Positions 55,685-64,000 of a stretch of DNA of 64,000 nucleotides are shown piece after piece; positions within the stretch are counted from its first letter, which is position 1, and every line of letters begins with the position of its first letter. A program made the position numbers and the translations under genes. The stretch is from Nitrospira sp. Lineage in GTDB: Bacteria; Nitrospirota; Nitrospiria; Nitrospirales; Nitrospiraceae. The stretch lies in the NCBI GenBank assembly GCA_024998595.1, contig JACOEK010000001.1:62001-126000 (forward strand), written 5' to 3'. Below the pieces are notes generated by a model. That model was not told the origin of the DNA. It searched no databases and worked only from the letters and a program-made list of their open reading frames with translations.

Positions 55685-56595
55685 TCGTCGGTTCCAGCAA
55701 CATCGACTTGACCGCGCTGGTTGACCGGTTGCCGGCTCGTGGCGAAACCCTGCTCGGGCGCCAGGTCATGCAATCGTTCGGCGGCAAGGGCGCGAATCAG
55801 GCGGTCGCGGCGGCGCGAGCCGGGGCCACGGTCGGGTTTCTGAGCAAGGTGGGAAGAGACGCCAATGGCGCCCTGATAGAACAGCATCTGGCGGCGCAGG
55901 GCTTGTCGCGGATGGTGCTGCTACGAGATGCCGCAGCGCAGACCGGGGTCGCGATGATTCTGGTCGACGCGGCCGGCGACAATCAGATTGTCGTTGTACC
56001 GGGGAGCAATCAGCATCTCACTCCGGCGGACGTGCGCCAACATGCCGGACTGATTTCCGGTGCGCGAGTCTTGCTTGTTCAAATGGAAATCCCCATCGAG
56101 ACGGTGCAGGAATGTCTACAACTAGCTAAGCGACATGGTCTTCTCACCATTCTCAATCCGGCCCCGGCCTGTTCTCTGCCGCCGGAATATGTTCGGATGG
56201 TGGATGTCCTTACGCCCAATGAGCGCGAAGCCTGCGCATTGTCCGGTGTCACAGACCCGGTCGAAGCGGCAAAGATGTTGGTGCGCGGTGGTGTGGGAAC
56301 AGTCGTCGTCACTCGTGGTGCGGAAGGCGCAGTCATCTCACGTGGCAAGGAGGTGATTCCGGTTCCGGCCTTCGTCATAGAGGCGGTTGATTCGACAGGT
56401 GCCGGGGATGCCTTCAATGGAGCCTTAGCCTGTGCCTTGGCTGAAGGGATGCCGATCGAAGCTGCGGTGGAGATGGCTGCTGCTGCCGGGGCATTGGCAA
56501 CCACGGGACGTGGTGCCCAAGCGGCGCTGCCTACCCGGGGTGAGATCGACCGGCTTCGCCTGTCCGGAACGAGACGGATGCGGTCGTTCGCTTAA
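55669..56595 (+). CDS. rbsK: Ribokinase (PfkB family)
   Basis: 308 residues from GTG at 55669; an ATG two codons on (55675) is just as likely. VVVGSSNIDL at the start, the sugar-binding GGKGANQAVAAARAGA, and the catalytic DSTGAGDAFNGALA with the base Asp, all as in ribokinase. It phosphorylates ribose at O5. The start lies inside the nucleoside hydrolase gene, so translation should be coupled. Ends four bases into the convergent TPR gene. Confidence 0.93.
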   Translation: MPMVVVVGSSNIDLTALVDRLPARGETLLGRQVMQSFGGKGANQAVAAARAGATVGFLSKVGRDANGALIEQHLAAQGLSRMVLLRDAAAQTGVAMILVDAAGDNQIVVVPGSNQHLTPADVRQHAGLISGARVLLVQMEIPIETVQECLQLAKRHGLLTILNPAPACSLPPEYVRMVDVLTPNEREACALSGVTDPVEAAKMLVRGGVGTVVVTRGAEGAVISRGKEVIPVPAFVIEAVDSTGAGDAFNGALACALAEGMPIEAAVEMAAAAGALATTGRGAQAALPTRGEIDRLRLSGTRRMRSFA

Positions 56596-57233
56596 TTTCC
56601 TTTGGCGGATTGGGTCCGCAGTTGAGCGAGTACTTGCCGGGCTTCCGGGATGAAGTCGACGCGCTGCAGTTCTTGGGCAAGATCCAGTGCTTTGGTTGCA
56701 ATGGCGACGGCCTCTTCATGTCGCCCGCCGGCGCAGTAACTTTTTGCCAAACTCAATCGGGCATTGACGGCTGCTGGTTCGCGAGCAATCACCTGACGCA
56801 GCAGCAGTTCCCCTTTTTCCTTGTCCCCCCCCATGAACCCCGGTACGCGAACGAGAACGGTTCCTTTGGCGGACAGTGCGTCTAAATGGTCGGGCGCCAG
56901 TTCGAGGGTGCGGTTCAGCTCCTTCATCATGCGGCGGAATCCGAAGAGCGACGAGAGGCTCTCTCCGTCCACCCGCAGTTGCTCGCCGAGATTGCAGAAC
57001 AAGGCAAAATGCGCGTCGGGCGATGATTCGTCCTCCGCAACAGCCTGCTCACCCAGGGCTTGTCCTGAAGCGAAATGTTGAATCCGATCCGTACGAGTCT
57101 GCGCCTGCCGGCCCAGCGAACATTCCTGCATGGCTTCAGCAGTGAGTTGCTGCACGTGTGTGCCTGCGGAAGCCTGATCGGTGATGAGAGCCAGAACGAG
57201 CGCGAACCACAACGCGATGACGAGATATCTCAT
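56592..57233 (-). CDS. Exported TPR-like protein
   Basis: 213 residues. Signal peptide MRYLVIALWFALVLALITDQASA-G. The rest is helical with TPR-like units (ASGQALGEQAVAEDESSPDAHFALFCNLGEQ, MKELNRTLELAPDHLDALSAKGTVLV, LLLRQVIAREPAAVNARLSLAKSYCAGG). Periplasmic scaffold by inference. Convergent with rbsK, overlapping four bases. Confidence 0.8.
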   Translation of the reverse strand: MRYLVIALWFALVLALITDQASAGTHVQQLTAEAMQECSLGRQAQTRTDRIQHFASGQALGEQAVAEDESSPDAHFALFCNLGEQLRVDGESLSSLFGFRRMMKELNRTLELAPDHLDALSAKGTVLVRVPGFMGGDKEKGELLLRQVIAREPAAVNARLSLAKSYCAGGRHEEAVAIATKALDLAQELQRVDFIPEARQVLAQLRTQSAKGN

Positions 57234-57338
57234 GGGAGCACCGGTGATGAGGTGGATCTAGACGAGGGGCGAATGTTACAGCAATCATCCAGCTGAATGC
57301 CAGAGTATAGCATGCAGGTGGTTGCGTGGTTCGGGGGG

Positions 57339-58019
57339 TTACTTTGGAAAGGTTCTGGCCCAGGGTGTGAGCGTGCGAAACGCATTCAATAAGGAGTGGT
57401 AGGGATAGGCGGCATTGCGCCCACTTGGATTCGGAAGCAGCACAATGCGTGAGTCGTAGATCGTCACGGATTGCAGGCCGGGCTTCCGGCCTCTCTGCTT
57501 GGGCTCAAGGGGAAAGAGAACTGGATACAGGGTAATTCCAAGAAGCGCAACCACCCGCGGGCGATACCGATGAATTTTTCCTATCAGCGCCAAGCGGCCT
57601 GCTGCATAGTCCTCGGCTGTGAGGCCGTCAATTCCTGCCGTCGGGCGAGCGACAAGGTTGGTCAGTCCTAGGCCCCATTCTGGAAGCCTTTCGTCGTCGC
57701 GGTACGTGAGCGGCTCCGGCACCAGGGCCGCATCAGAGAGCAGTTTCCAAAAACGATTTGAATGGCCTGCGTAGTGATGGCCGACTTCGGCCGAGCGGAG
57801 TCCAGGGTTGATGCCCACAAATACGATGGTGAGGTCCGGTGCGAGATGGTCAGGCAGGGAGAGTGATACCGGCATCTGTGTATGAATTCCCGAGGGCAAT
57901 GAAAGTTGTGCGTATGAGCCTTCCGGTATCGAAATCCGATCCGTTGAATGAGGCGATTTAGTAGGCGCCAGGCTATTCTGCCACAGAATGGACCCATGCA
58001 TCATGGGGCGTTCGGACAA
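57339..58019 (-). CDS. mug: Mismatch-specific uracil/thymine DNA glycosylase (Mug/TDG type)
   Basis: 226 residues from the first ATG; an internal ATG at 57875 (MPVSLSLPDHLAPDL) would remove a 48-residue leader the family usually lacks, and neither start has a strong ribosome binding site. Motif 1 is VGINPGLRSAEVGHHYAGHSNRFW, with N of GINPG as the catalytic-water residue, and motif 2 is LLPNPSGRNA. It excises U or T mispaired with G. No neighbours suggest a DNA repair operon. Confidence 0.85.
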   Translation of the reverse strand: MSERPMMHGSILWQNSLAPTKSPHSTDRISIPEGSYAQLSLPSGIHTQMPVSLSLPDHLAPDLTIVFVGINPGLRSAEVGHHYAGHSNRFWKLLSDAALVPEPLTYRDDERLPEWGLGLTNLVARPTAGIDGLTAEDYAAGRLALIGKIHRYRPRVVALLGITLYPVLFPLEPKQRGRKPGLQSVTIYDSRIVLLPNPSGRNAAYPYHSLLNAFRTLTPWARTFPK

Positions 58020-58061
58020 TCCGAAAAATCGATGTGCGAAAAAACAATGAGTTACGCTGCA

Positions 58062-58090
58062 TTCTCATACGGCAAGGACCTTGCTATATC
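58062..58090 (+). promoter_or_regulatory. Possible extended -10 promoter for the Lys-rich repeat gene
   Basis: TGC-TATATC (-10 at 58085-58090) with a poor -35 (TTCTCA, 58062-58067) at 17 bp. About 50 bp before the ATG. Confidence 0.35.
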
Positions 58091-58140
58091 GAGGAACCGT
58101 CGGTGGTCGGTAACTTCAAACCTAACAGGAGGTAGTCAGT

Positions 58141-58365
58141 ATGAAGAAGATGATGTTGACGGTCATGGCGGCAGCGTTGTTGGTTGCGTTCAGCGCTCCT
58201 TCGTTCGCTGGCGACGACAAGAAGAAGGAAGAGAAAAAGGGCGGCCACTTCTCCCAGACCCTCTTCGGTGACGACAAGAAGAAGGAAGAGAAGAAGGGTG
58301 GACATCTCTCGCAGACCGTGTTCGGCGAAGAGAAGAAGAAAGACGAGAAGAAGGGCGGCCACTAA
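58141..58365 (+). CDS. Small exported Lys-rich repeat protein
   Basis: 74 residues. Signal peptide MKKMMLTVMAAALLVAFSAPSFA-G. The mature 50 residues are 2.7 tandem copies of a 19-residue unit: GDDKKKEEKKGGH followed by FSQTLF or LSQTVF, ending at the third GGH. Highly charged, probably unfolded in the periplasm. A strong AGGAGGT sits 7-8 nt before the ATG, and a stable hairpin follows the gene, so it is likely well expressed. No known family; metal or polyanion binding through Lys/His is a guess. Confidence 0.8.
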   Translation: MKKMMLTVMAAALLVAFSAPSFAGDDKKKEEKKGGHFSQTLFGDDKKKEEKKGGHLSQTVFGEEKKKDEKKGGH

Positions 58366-58398
58366 GAGCCAACCGTTTTTTGGCGAGGCTAGCTGGCT

Positions 58399-58445
58399 GA
58401 AGAGGTCTCTCATCCGAGTGGTGGGAGGCCTCTTCTGTCGTTTAC
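58399..58445 (+). terminator. Stable hairpin downstream of the Lys-rich repeat gene
   Basis: GAAGAGGTCTCTCATC pairs with GGTGGGAGGCCTCTTC over 16 bp (three G-T wobbles) around a CGAGT loop (58399-58435), then TGTCGTTT. It is 34 bp after the stop. The T tract is weak; it overlaps the end of the convergent NUDIX gene. Confidence 0.6.
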
Positions 58446-58960
58446 CGGTTTCCTCCCTGCCGAATATAGACCGCCTGTAATCCGACGATCGTTTTGGCAT
58501 CCCGTATCGTACCGTCTTCTATTTTTGCGATGGCTTCTTTCAGCGGCATCTCCACCACTTCGAGAACTTCGTCCTGATCCAAATTCTGGGTGCCGAGCCT
58601 CAGGTCTGTCGCGAGATAGATATGGATGACTTCATCGGCAAACCCCGGAGCCGTAAAAATGCTGGACAGGAGTTCGAAGCGACCGGCCTTGTACCCGATC
58701 TCCTCCTCAAGTTCGCGAGCAGCACAGTCTAACGGATCCTCTTTCGGATGCAGTTTCCCCGCGGGGATTTCATAGATGAACCCGTTGGCTGCGTGGCGGA
58801 ACTGGCGGATCAGCACGACCGTGCCATCTTCCTTCAACGGCACGACGGCTGACGCGCCGGGATGGCGGATGACTTCCAGGTCTATCGTGTGCCCATTCGG
58901 CAGGCGCACTGTATCCACATTGAGCGTGACGACGGTACCTTTGTAGATAGATCTGACCAT
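58442..58960 (-). CDS. NUDIX hydrolase, ADP-ribose pyrophosphatase type
   Basis: 172 residues from the ATG at 58960 (MVRSIYKGTVVTLNVDTVRL); a longer in-frame reading would run back into gcvT. The Nudix box GKLHPKEDPLDCAARELEEEIG fits GX5EX7REUXEEXGU. The IRQFRHAANGFIYEIPAGKL block just before it is typical of ADP-ribose pyrophosphatases (NudF). It would split ADP-ribose to AMP and ribose phosphate. It begins 11 bp after gcvT. Confidence 0.9.
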   Translation of the reverse strand: MVRSIYKGTVVTLNVDTVRLPNGHTIDLEVIRHPGASAVVPLKEDGTVVLIRQFRHAANGFIYEIPAGKLHPKEDPLDCAARELEEEIGYKAGRFELLSSIFTAPGFADEVIHIYLATDLRLGTQNLDQDEVLEVVEMPLKEAIAKIEDGTIRDAKTIVGLQAVYIRQGGNR

Positions 58961-58971
58961 GGATGACGGGG

Positions 58972-60081
58972 TTACGGCGAGCCGGGATGTTTTTTGTAAA
59001 AGGGCGGCTTCACGACCACGGCAGGACAAGATCTCCCCCTGATATCGATCAGGATGGACGAACCCGGTTGGGATGCGGCCGGTGTGACGTATCCCATCCC
59101 GATACCTTTTTGCAGAATGGGCGACAGATTTCCGCTGGTGACTTCGCCGATCACCGCGTGCGGCTCTTGCGCGCTGAGGATCTTGAACCCGTGTCGCGGA
59201 ACGGCCTTTTCGACCAGCTCGAAGGCGACGAGCCGCCGCGATGGTCCATTGCTGTGCTGCGCAAGTAGCGTCGTGCGGCCGATGAACTCTCCCTTGTCGA
59301 ATTTCACCACCCAGTCCGCACTGGCTTCGATGGGTGTCGTCTGTTCGTCCATGTCATTGCCGTAGAGTAAGTAGGCCATTTCCAGCCGCAGTAAATCGCG
59401 CGCGCCCAGTCCAGCGGGCTTTATGCCCAGTGGCTGTCCCGCTTCAAGGAGACGATTCCAGATTGTCATGGCTCCTTGGGCCGGAAGATACAACTCATAA
59501 CCTAACTCGCCCGTATACCCGGTCCGTGTCACCAGGGTCGGATGACCACAGATGACGGCGTCGAGGCAGTGGCGGATTTTCAGGAGGTGAAGATCGGTCA
59601 GGCCGACGGCAGTGAGAATGTCGCGTGAGGTGGGGCCTTGAATCGCAATTTGCGCCAGAGTTGTCGACTGATCCTGCACGGTGCAGCCCTGAGCTTGCGC
59701 GACCTTCTCGTGCAACCAGGTCACAATTTTGTCGCGATTTGAAGCATTCACGCAGACAAGAAAATCGTAGGGCTTCACGTGATAGATGAAAATATCATCC
59801 TTGATGCCCCCGTTCGGCGCACAGACCATCGAGTACTGCGACTGGCGAACCGACAGTTTGGACACATCATTGGTGGTGACGCGTTGCAGGAAGGCCAAGG
59901 AGCCAGGCCCTGTGACACGGATGCGCCCCATGTGACTGACATCAAACAATCCCGCATGGCGGCGGACCGTCTGGTACTCATCGACGACCCCGGAATATTG
60001 AATGGGCATCTCCCATCCGGCAAAATCGACCAGCTTGCCTTGTGCTGTGCGGTGGGCGTCTATCAGTGGCGTCTGTTTCAT
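58972..60081 (-). CDS. gcvT: Aminomethyltransferase (glycine cleavage T-protein)
   Basis: 369 residues. Starts MKQTPLIDAHRTAQGKLVDFAGWEMPIQY, the family N-terminus; YTGELGYELYLPAQGAMTIW and GLGARDLLRLEMAYLLYGNDMDE are the folate-site blocks, and the C-terminal GEVTSGNLSPILQKGIGMGYV is typical. It transfers the methylene group from GcvH to tetrahydrofolate with release of ammonia. Same pathway as gcvP, but it is on the other strand with six genes between them. Confidence 0.96.
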   Translation of the reverse strand: MKQTPLIDAHRTAQGKLVDFAGWEMPIQYSGVVDEYQTVRRHAGLFDVSHMGRIRVTGPGSLAFLQRVTTNDVSKLSVRQSQYSMVCAPNGGIKDDIFIYHVKPYDFLVCVNASNRDKIVTWLHEKVAQAQGCTVQDQSTTLAQIAIQGPTSRDILTAVGLTDLHLLKIRHCLDAVICGHPTLVTRTGYTGELGYELYLPAQGAMTIWNRLLEAGQPLGIKPAGLGARDLLRLEMAYLLYGNDMDEQTTPIEASADWVVKFDKGEFIGRTTLLAQHSNGPSRRLVAFELVEKAVPRHGFKILSAQEPHAVIGEVTSGNLSPILQKGIGMGYVTPAASQPGSSILIDIRGRSCPAVVVKPPFYKKHPGSP

Positions 60082-60136
60082 CGGACCTGCGTGAAATCCA
60101 GGGTGAAGGTGCGCGTAGACCGGACTGTGAACCGGT

Positions 60137-60580
60137 CTATCGAACTTCGAGCAATTCTACGTCGAACACCAGTGTCGCATTGGGGGGAATGACTCCGCCG
60201 GCTCCTCGGGCTCCATAACCGAGTTCCGCTGGAATCGTCAGCTTCCGTTTTCCGCCGACCTTCATTCCGGCAACCCCTTCATCCCATCCTCGAATGACCT
60301 GGCCCGCGCCGATTGGAAAGGAGAACGGATCGCGGCGGTCGACGGAGCTGTCGAACTTCTTACCGTTCGTCAACCACCCGGTGTAGTGCACCGTCGCCAG
60401 ATTGCCCGCGGCGGCTTCGCGGCCTGTCCCCACGACGACATCGACGTATTTGAGCCCGGATGCGGTCGTGACTTCTGCCGCCGAACCGGTTTGTTCGCTG
60501 TTTGCCATCATTGGTCTCCCTATAGTCATGAATACGAGTCCCACGATACCCCAAGTTGTCCACCAGAAGCGAGTCTTCAT
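60137..60580 (-). CDS. FKBP-type peptidyl-prolyl cis-trans isomerase
   Basis: 147 residues. Hydrophobic N-terminus ([12 protein letters not shown]) then a single FKBP domain (about 40-147): [67 protein letters not shown]. Active-site aromatic residues Y, F, W and the final F are present. Exported or membrane-anchored folding catalyst in the periplasm. It sits between the FIST-domain gene and gcvT in the same direction, with 55-57 bp gaps. Confidence 0.94.
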   Translation of the reverse strand: MKTRFWWTTWGIVGLVFMTIGRPMMANSEQTGSAAEVTTASGLKYVDVVVGTGREAAAGNLATVHYTGWLTNGKKFDSSVDRRDPFSFPIGAGQVIRGWDEGVAGMKVGGKRKLTIPAELGYGARGAGGVIPPNATLVFDVELLEVR

Positions 60581-60637
60581 ACGTACCTTTCTGTTCCCTC
60601 AGTGAGCTGGCTCACGAGATATGACCGGCGAAGTCAT

Positions 60638-61864
60638 TTACTGGTTTAGGCCGGTCTGACGCCGTCGCTCAGGCTCGGAGAAAATGGCAATGCTGGCCGT
60701 ATAGCCATGGAGAAAATTCCGTCCACCGACCGGACCCACTTCTCCCTGTGCAAAAAATCCGGCGAGTGGAATGGCGCCCAATTGTTCGCTCAACACGGAT
60801 GCGTCGTGGTCGGGAATGCCAAAGAGCCCCTTGCCCCGTCCGCAACAACTGAAGAGCAACGCGCCGAGCGGTTGTGATGGGACGCCGTGAGGGGGCGCTG
60901 CGAGCAGGGCATGAAGATCTTCGTCTGCGGAATGCGCGTCACGGACTTGGAACTGGACGGTTTGACCTTCCTGGACGACATCCCCGATGACGATGGCGCC
61001 GGTCTGCTTGTCGGCACCGAGCAGGTTGCGGATCAGGAAATCGCCGCGGGTGAATTGCGCACGTTGCTCATCCATGGCGATGCCGATATGCAATGCCCGT
61101 TGGGCCTGGGCGCGTTCATCACTGCTGAGTTGTTCAAACACTGTCTGGAGGCAATGCAAGGCCGGGATTCCTCCCAGCTCTTGAATGACGTTGTGCTCCG
61201 CTTTCGTGACGATGAAGCGGTCGCCGATGGGACGGCAGCCTTGTGAAATGACCGTGCGCACCGCGATGTTTCCGGACAGGGCCACGCCGACCAATCCGTC
61301 GGTGTATACCTGCTCGTCGAGAAACAGGCGATTTTCGCCCAGGTCCTGTCCCCCGCCGGACAGTCCGCCCAGTGTGCGGGTACCGGGGTAGTGCTCCTCA
61401 ATGACGGCCAGGACTTCTTGCATAGGTGTGGAAAATGGATCGGCAAACAGCATCATGACCTGGTCTGCGCCCCCGGCGTCTTCCATATCCGGCCAATTGC
61501 GCAGCGAGAACTGGTCATGGACGCTAGAAAAGGAGAGCCGCAGCGGTTGGACGAGCACACCGGGGAGGTGAGCCACCCAGAGCGTGGCAGCCGGCCCCGA
61601 CTCAATTTCCCGTCCGGTCGCAATAATCCCTTCGCCTGTACAGCCGACCAGCGTCATCGGACTCAGCGCCGTGCGGAGGGCCTGTGAAAGGGCCTCCGCC
61701 TGGTCTGCGTGTTGCGCCGAAATAAACAGGAATGCCACATCAATTCGCGAGGGGCCCAACTGTTCACGGATGGCCCTGCTCAAGTCGTCGGCGGCAGCTT
61801 GCGCGTCACCCTGGCGGGTGAGGGCGGAAGCAAATCGCAGCGTTGACGGCGGAGTCATGATCAC
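60638..61864 (-). CDS. FIST-domain sensory protein
   Basis: 408 residues. FIST_N (about 35-230; GCTGEGIIATGREIESGPAATLWVAHLPG, and GGLSGGGQD) and FIST_C (about 235-390; LHIGIAMDEQRAQFTRGDFLIRNLLGAD, GALLFSCCGRGKGLFG). FIST proteins bind small ligands, probably amino acids, and are often linked to signal transduction; here there is no output domain, so it may work with a partner. Cytoplasmic. Confidence 0.92.
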   Translation of the reverse strand: MIMTPPSTLRFASALTRQGDAQAAADDLSRAIREQLGPSRIDVAFLFISAQHADQAEALSQALRTALSPMTLVGCTGEGIIATGREIESGPAATLWVAHLPGVLVQPLRLSFSSVHDQFSLRNWPDMEDAGGADQVMMLFADPFSTPMQEVLAVIEEHYPGTRTLGGLSGGGQDLGENRLFLDEQVYTDGLVGVALSGNIAVRTVISQGCRPIGDRFIVTKAEHNVIQELGGIPALHCLQTVFEQLSSDERAQAQRALHIGIAMDEQRAQFTRGDFLIRNLLGADKQTGAIVIGDVVQEGQTVQFQVRDAHSADEDLHALLAAPPHGVPSQPLGALLFSCCGRGKGLFGIPDHDASVLSEQLGAIPLAGFFAQGEVGPVGGRNFLHGYTASIAIFSEPERRRQTGLNQ

Positions 61865-61909
61865 GGGTTGTCCTGCTGAATAGGGATAGGCGGCGTGCAG
61901 CCGACGGCG

Positions 61910-62137
61910 TCAGACGCCAGGATTCATGCGTTCAGGTCGATCCGTCGCGAGCTTCTTGTAGTAGCGCCACATGTACGAGTGATAATCATCAAGTTGTGCA
62001 AGCAGATAATGGAGTTCAGTTGGATCTCGCGTTTCCAGGGCTTGCGCCATTCTCGTCTTCAAAAAGTCCGCAAACTTGTCGCTCTTTTCGAGTGCGGTGA
62101 GAAGCGTGAGTCCGCCTCCCATGGAATAATCAGCCAT
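61910..62137 (-). CDS. Small hypothetical protein
   Basis: 75 residues from the ATG at 62137, chosen because GGAGGGCT immediately precedes it; a longer frame to 62197 lacks a ribosome binding site. Sequence ADYSMGGGLTLLTALEKSDKFADFLKTRM, then LHYLLAQLDDYHSYMWRYYKKL, is helical with many Tyr. No family known. It lies between the P1 peptidase and FIST genes in the same orientation. Confidence 0.6.
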   Translation of the reverse strand: MADYSMGGGLTLLTALEKSDKFADFLKTRMAQALETRDPTELHYLLAQLDDYHSYMWRYYKKLATDRPERMNPGV

Positions 62138-62222
62138 AGCCCTCCGGATCCGATACAGACGAGCCAGGAGAATAGCCGCGGGCCCCTGTAAAAGCAAGGT
62201 GCCGAAGGCGTCGCTCGCCTGT

Positions 62223-63488
62223 TCACCGGCTGATGGTCACGTCTGAGGAGAGCAGTGCACGGAGGCGTGGGATCGAAATGGCCTCGGCCCGAAATCCGTC
62301 ACGGCCCGTCACGGTCGTTGCGCCGGTCAGCGCGTTGAGGATCGCTTCTTCCGTGGCTTCAACCGTCGCGGTAATCACGGCATTCAGATGGGTGTCGGCA
62401 AGATGCGTCATGGAAAAGGTCGGCTCAGCCGGGTAATGAGGAATCATATTGCCGGTGGAAAAGGCCAGCATGAAATCGCCGCTTCCATGGCGTGCGGTCG
62501 AGCCGGTCCTGGCGAGTCCCAATGCCGCGCGCTTTCCGAGTCGAGTCAGTTGGCGGCTATCGAGCGGGGCATCGGTGGCCACGATGACAATGATCGACCC
62601 CTCGGCATTGCCGCTGGATCCTTCACGCGAGACATGCAGGCGTTCCGGATTCGGATCCGGCACCACGCTGGACTGCGCCGGCGCGGCGTCATACCGCTGA
62701 CCGACCGATACGCCGCCCATGACGAGTTCAGGGCGACGGCCGTGGTTGGCGTTGACCAGGACCCCGACCGTAAACCCTCCGTCGGCTGTCGAAAGCCGCC
62801 GGGAAGCTGTGCCGATGCCACCCTTGAATCCATACGAGATCATGCCGGTGCCTGCTCCAACGGTGCCTTCCGAGACCGGCCCGGATGTCGCGTCGTCCAA
62901 CGCCTGCATGACATCAGCTTCGGAGACATGCCGGCCCTGGATGTCGTTCAACCGTCCGTCATCACATTCCGCCACGACCGGTGTGAGGGTATCATCGGTG
63001 ATGCCGATGCCCGGATAGCGACGGAGCATCCAGCTGATGACGCCGTTCGCGACCCGCGGCACATTGAGCGTATTGGTTAGCGCGATGGGATATTCGAGAA
63101 ACCCCGATTCGGCAACCCAGGCCAGGCCGGTCATTTCACCGGTGCCGTTCAGCACAAAGGCCCCGGCGGGGACTTTCTTGTGCCATACATCATCCCGTGG
63201 CACGACGACGGTCACGCCGGTTCGAACCGGTCCCTCCCCGGGCTTCAGCGCACCGTCCCCTCGCAACAATGTGACTTGTCCGACCGTCACTCCCGGCACG
63301 TCGGTAATGGCATTCAGCGGTCCTGGCTCCAATTGCCCGAGTCTCAGCCCCAGTGCGCGTGCGCGTACCCGCGCCTGCTCTACCGTGTCGTTCGAAGCGT
63401 CCGCGCTCCAGCCTGGAGAGACGCAGGTGGTCATCAGAAGAAGGGCGCAGGCGAGTATCGATGGGGAACCGGTGTATGAAGGGCTCAT
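62223..63488 (-). CDS. P1-family (DmpA/S58-type) aminopeptidase
   Basis: 421 residues. Signal peptide to about VSPGWSA. Family landmarks: LGQLEPGPLNAITDVPGVTVGQ, VLNGTGEMTGLAW, TVGAGTGMISYGFKGGIG, VGVLVNANHG. Autocleavage should occur before S298 (AEG-SIIVIVATDAPLDSRQL), the N-terminal nucleophile of the beta chain. Such enzymes cut N-terminal residues including D- and beta-amino acids. Exported to the periplasm. Confidence 0.92.
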   Translation of the reverse strand: MSPSYTGSPSILACALLLMTTCVSPGWSADASNDTVEQARVRARALGLRLGQLEPGPLNAITDVPGVTVGQVTLLRGDGALKPGEGPVRTGVTVVVPRDDVWHKKVPAGAFVLNGTGEMTGLAWVAESGFLEYPIALTNTLNVPRVANGVISWMLRRYPGIGITDDTLTPVVAECDDGRLNDIQGRHVSEADVMQALDDATSGPVSEGTVGAGTGMISYGFKGGIGTASRRLSTADGGFTVGVLVNANHGRRPELVMGGVSVGQRYDAAPAQSSVVPDPNPERLHVSREGSSGNAEGSIIVIVATDAPLDSRQLTRLGKRAALGLARTGSTARHGSGDFMLAFSTGNMIPHYPAEPTFSMTHLADTHLNAVITATVEATEEAILNALTGATTVTGRDGFRAEAISIPRLRALLSSDVTISR

Positions 63489-63536
63489 GCTGACGGCATC
63501 CTCTCTGCATCACGGGATTTGAATAGCGGGGTGAGG

Positions 63537-64000
63537 CTAGATCTCATAGCTGCTCTCTTTGTGGGGCACGACAATGGATGTCCGGGGGTATTCGCTCTGG
63601 ATGGCTGCTGCGAGTGACAGCGCCTGTTTTTCTTCTCCGTGGACCACGAAAATGTGCTGAGGAGCGGGAGAGATCGCTCTCACGTAGGCGAGCAGGTCGT
63701 TCCGGTCCGCATGGGCCGACAACCCGTTAAACACCACCACTTGGGCGCGGCGCGTGGTGGGGATACCGAACAGCGGCACCACGTCCCACCCTTCAACCAG
63801 CCTGCGTCCCAACGTATGTTCGGCCTGAAACCCCACGATCGCGATGATATTGGCTTCGTCCTGAATGGCATGTTTGAGGTGATGGACCACGCGTCCTCCT
63901 TCGCACATGCCGGAGGAGGCGATGATCACGCAGGGGCCCTTCATGTTATTCAAACGCTTGCTTTCATTCGGCGATGAGACATAGCGGATATACCGCGCGG
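63537..64000 (-). CDS. MBL-fold / beta-CASP RNA-processing protein, C-terminal fragment
   Basis: The last 154 codons, read without a stop to the right edge (YIRYVSSPNESKRLNNMKGPC is the visible start of the reading). PCVIIASSGMCEGGRVVHHLKHA is the beta-CASP motif, FNGLSAHADRNDLLAYV is the C-terminal metal/His motif of the MBL family, and HGEEKQALSLAAAI closes the domain. The group includes CPSF73-like and RNase J-like exonucleases or endonucleases. The metal-site HxHxDH lies beyond the window. It precedes the P1 peptidase gene by 48 bp. Confidence 0.88.
   Translation of the reverse strand, partial: ARYIRYVSSPNESKRLNNMKGPCVIIASSGMCEGGRVVHHLKHAIQDEANIIAIVGFQAEHTLGRRLVEGWDVVPLFGIPTTRRAQVVVFNGLSAHADRNDLLAYVRAISPAPQHIFVVHGEEKQALSLAAAIQSEYPRTSIVVPHKESSYEI

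Overview
The window is a 64 kb chromosomal segment with about 58% GC by eye, dense in housekeeping and envelope genes on both strands. Gene content (folate-dependent trmFO, xerC-hslV-hslU-argB, tig-clpP-clpX, many exported HEAT/TPR/OmpA proteins, bacterial SRP RNA beside dnaX) and strong GGAGG ribosome binding sites fit a Gram-negative-type bacterium, most like the phylum Nitrospirota (Nitrospira). That placement is inference from gene content, not from a marker alignment. There is no phage, CRISPR array or complete insertion sequence.

Layout. 1-5.7 kb: partial amidotransferase, small exported protein, M24 aminopeptidase, a TatA-like protein with an unusual long tail, a HEAT lipoprotein and two PilZ-like paralogues. 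5.8-9.3 kb: tig-clpP-clpX with tRNA-Leu upstream and a clear terminator downstream of clpX. 9.6-17.6 kb: exported HEAT protein, Tat-exported ABC substrate-binding protein, two OmpA-type lipoproteins with long coiled coils, MscL, a DUF481-like outer-membrane protein and an orphan LuxR-type HTH protein. 17.8-22.7 kb: a four-gene operon (coiled-coil protein, roadblock-like/TM/OmpA protein, Ras-like GTPase, sigma-54 activator), which is the strongest candidate for an undescribed system. 22.7-25.7 kb: MscS and AsmA. 25.9-29.9 kb: tRNA-Ser, a structured spacer ending in a copy of the tRNA-Ser 3' end, SRP RNA, dnaX-ybaB-recR and a DksA-like protein. 30-33.2 kb: lipoproteins, and a variable stretch holding one hypothetical gene inside 16-bp direct repeats, then tRNA-Val. 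33.4-41.5 kb: trmFO-xerC-hslVU-argB, gamma carbonic anhydrase and rimO. 41.6-49.1 kb: response regulator, sensor kinase and DegP, and a zinc-ribbon/ankyrin-TPR, DUF898, M48 peptidase cassette. 49.2-64 kb: SDH/FRD flavoprotein, gcvP, nucleoside hydrolase-ribokinase, TPR protein, uracil/thymine glycosylase, a Lys-rich repeat protein, and a co-directional run (MBL exonuclease, P1 peptidase, FIST, FKBP, gcvT, NUDIX).

How it works together. The window is rich in protein quality control (ClpXP, HslUV, DegP with an adjacent two-component system, M48 peptidase, trigger factor, FKBP) and in envelope tension and integrity functions (MscL, MscS, AsmA, OmpA-like anchors). The GTPase/OmpA/coiled-coil operon ends in a sigma-54 activator, suggesting a route from cell-wall attachment to transcription. 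All functional calls are from motif reading; no database search was possible.
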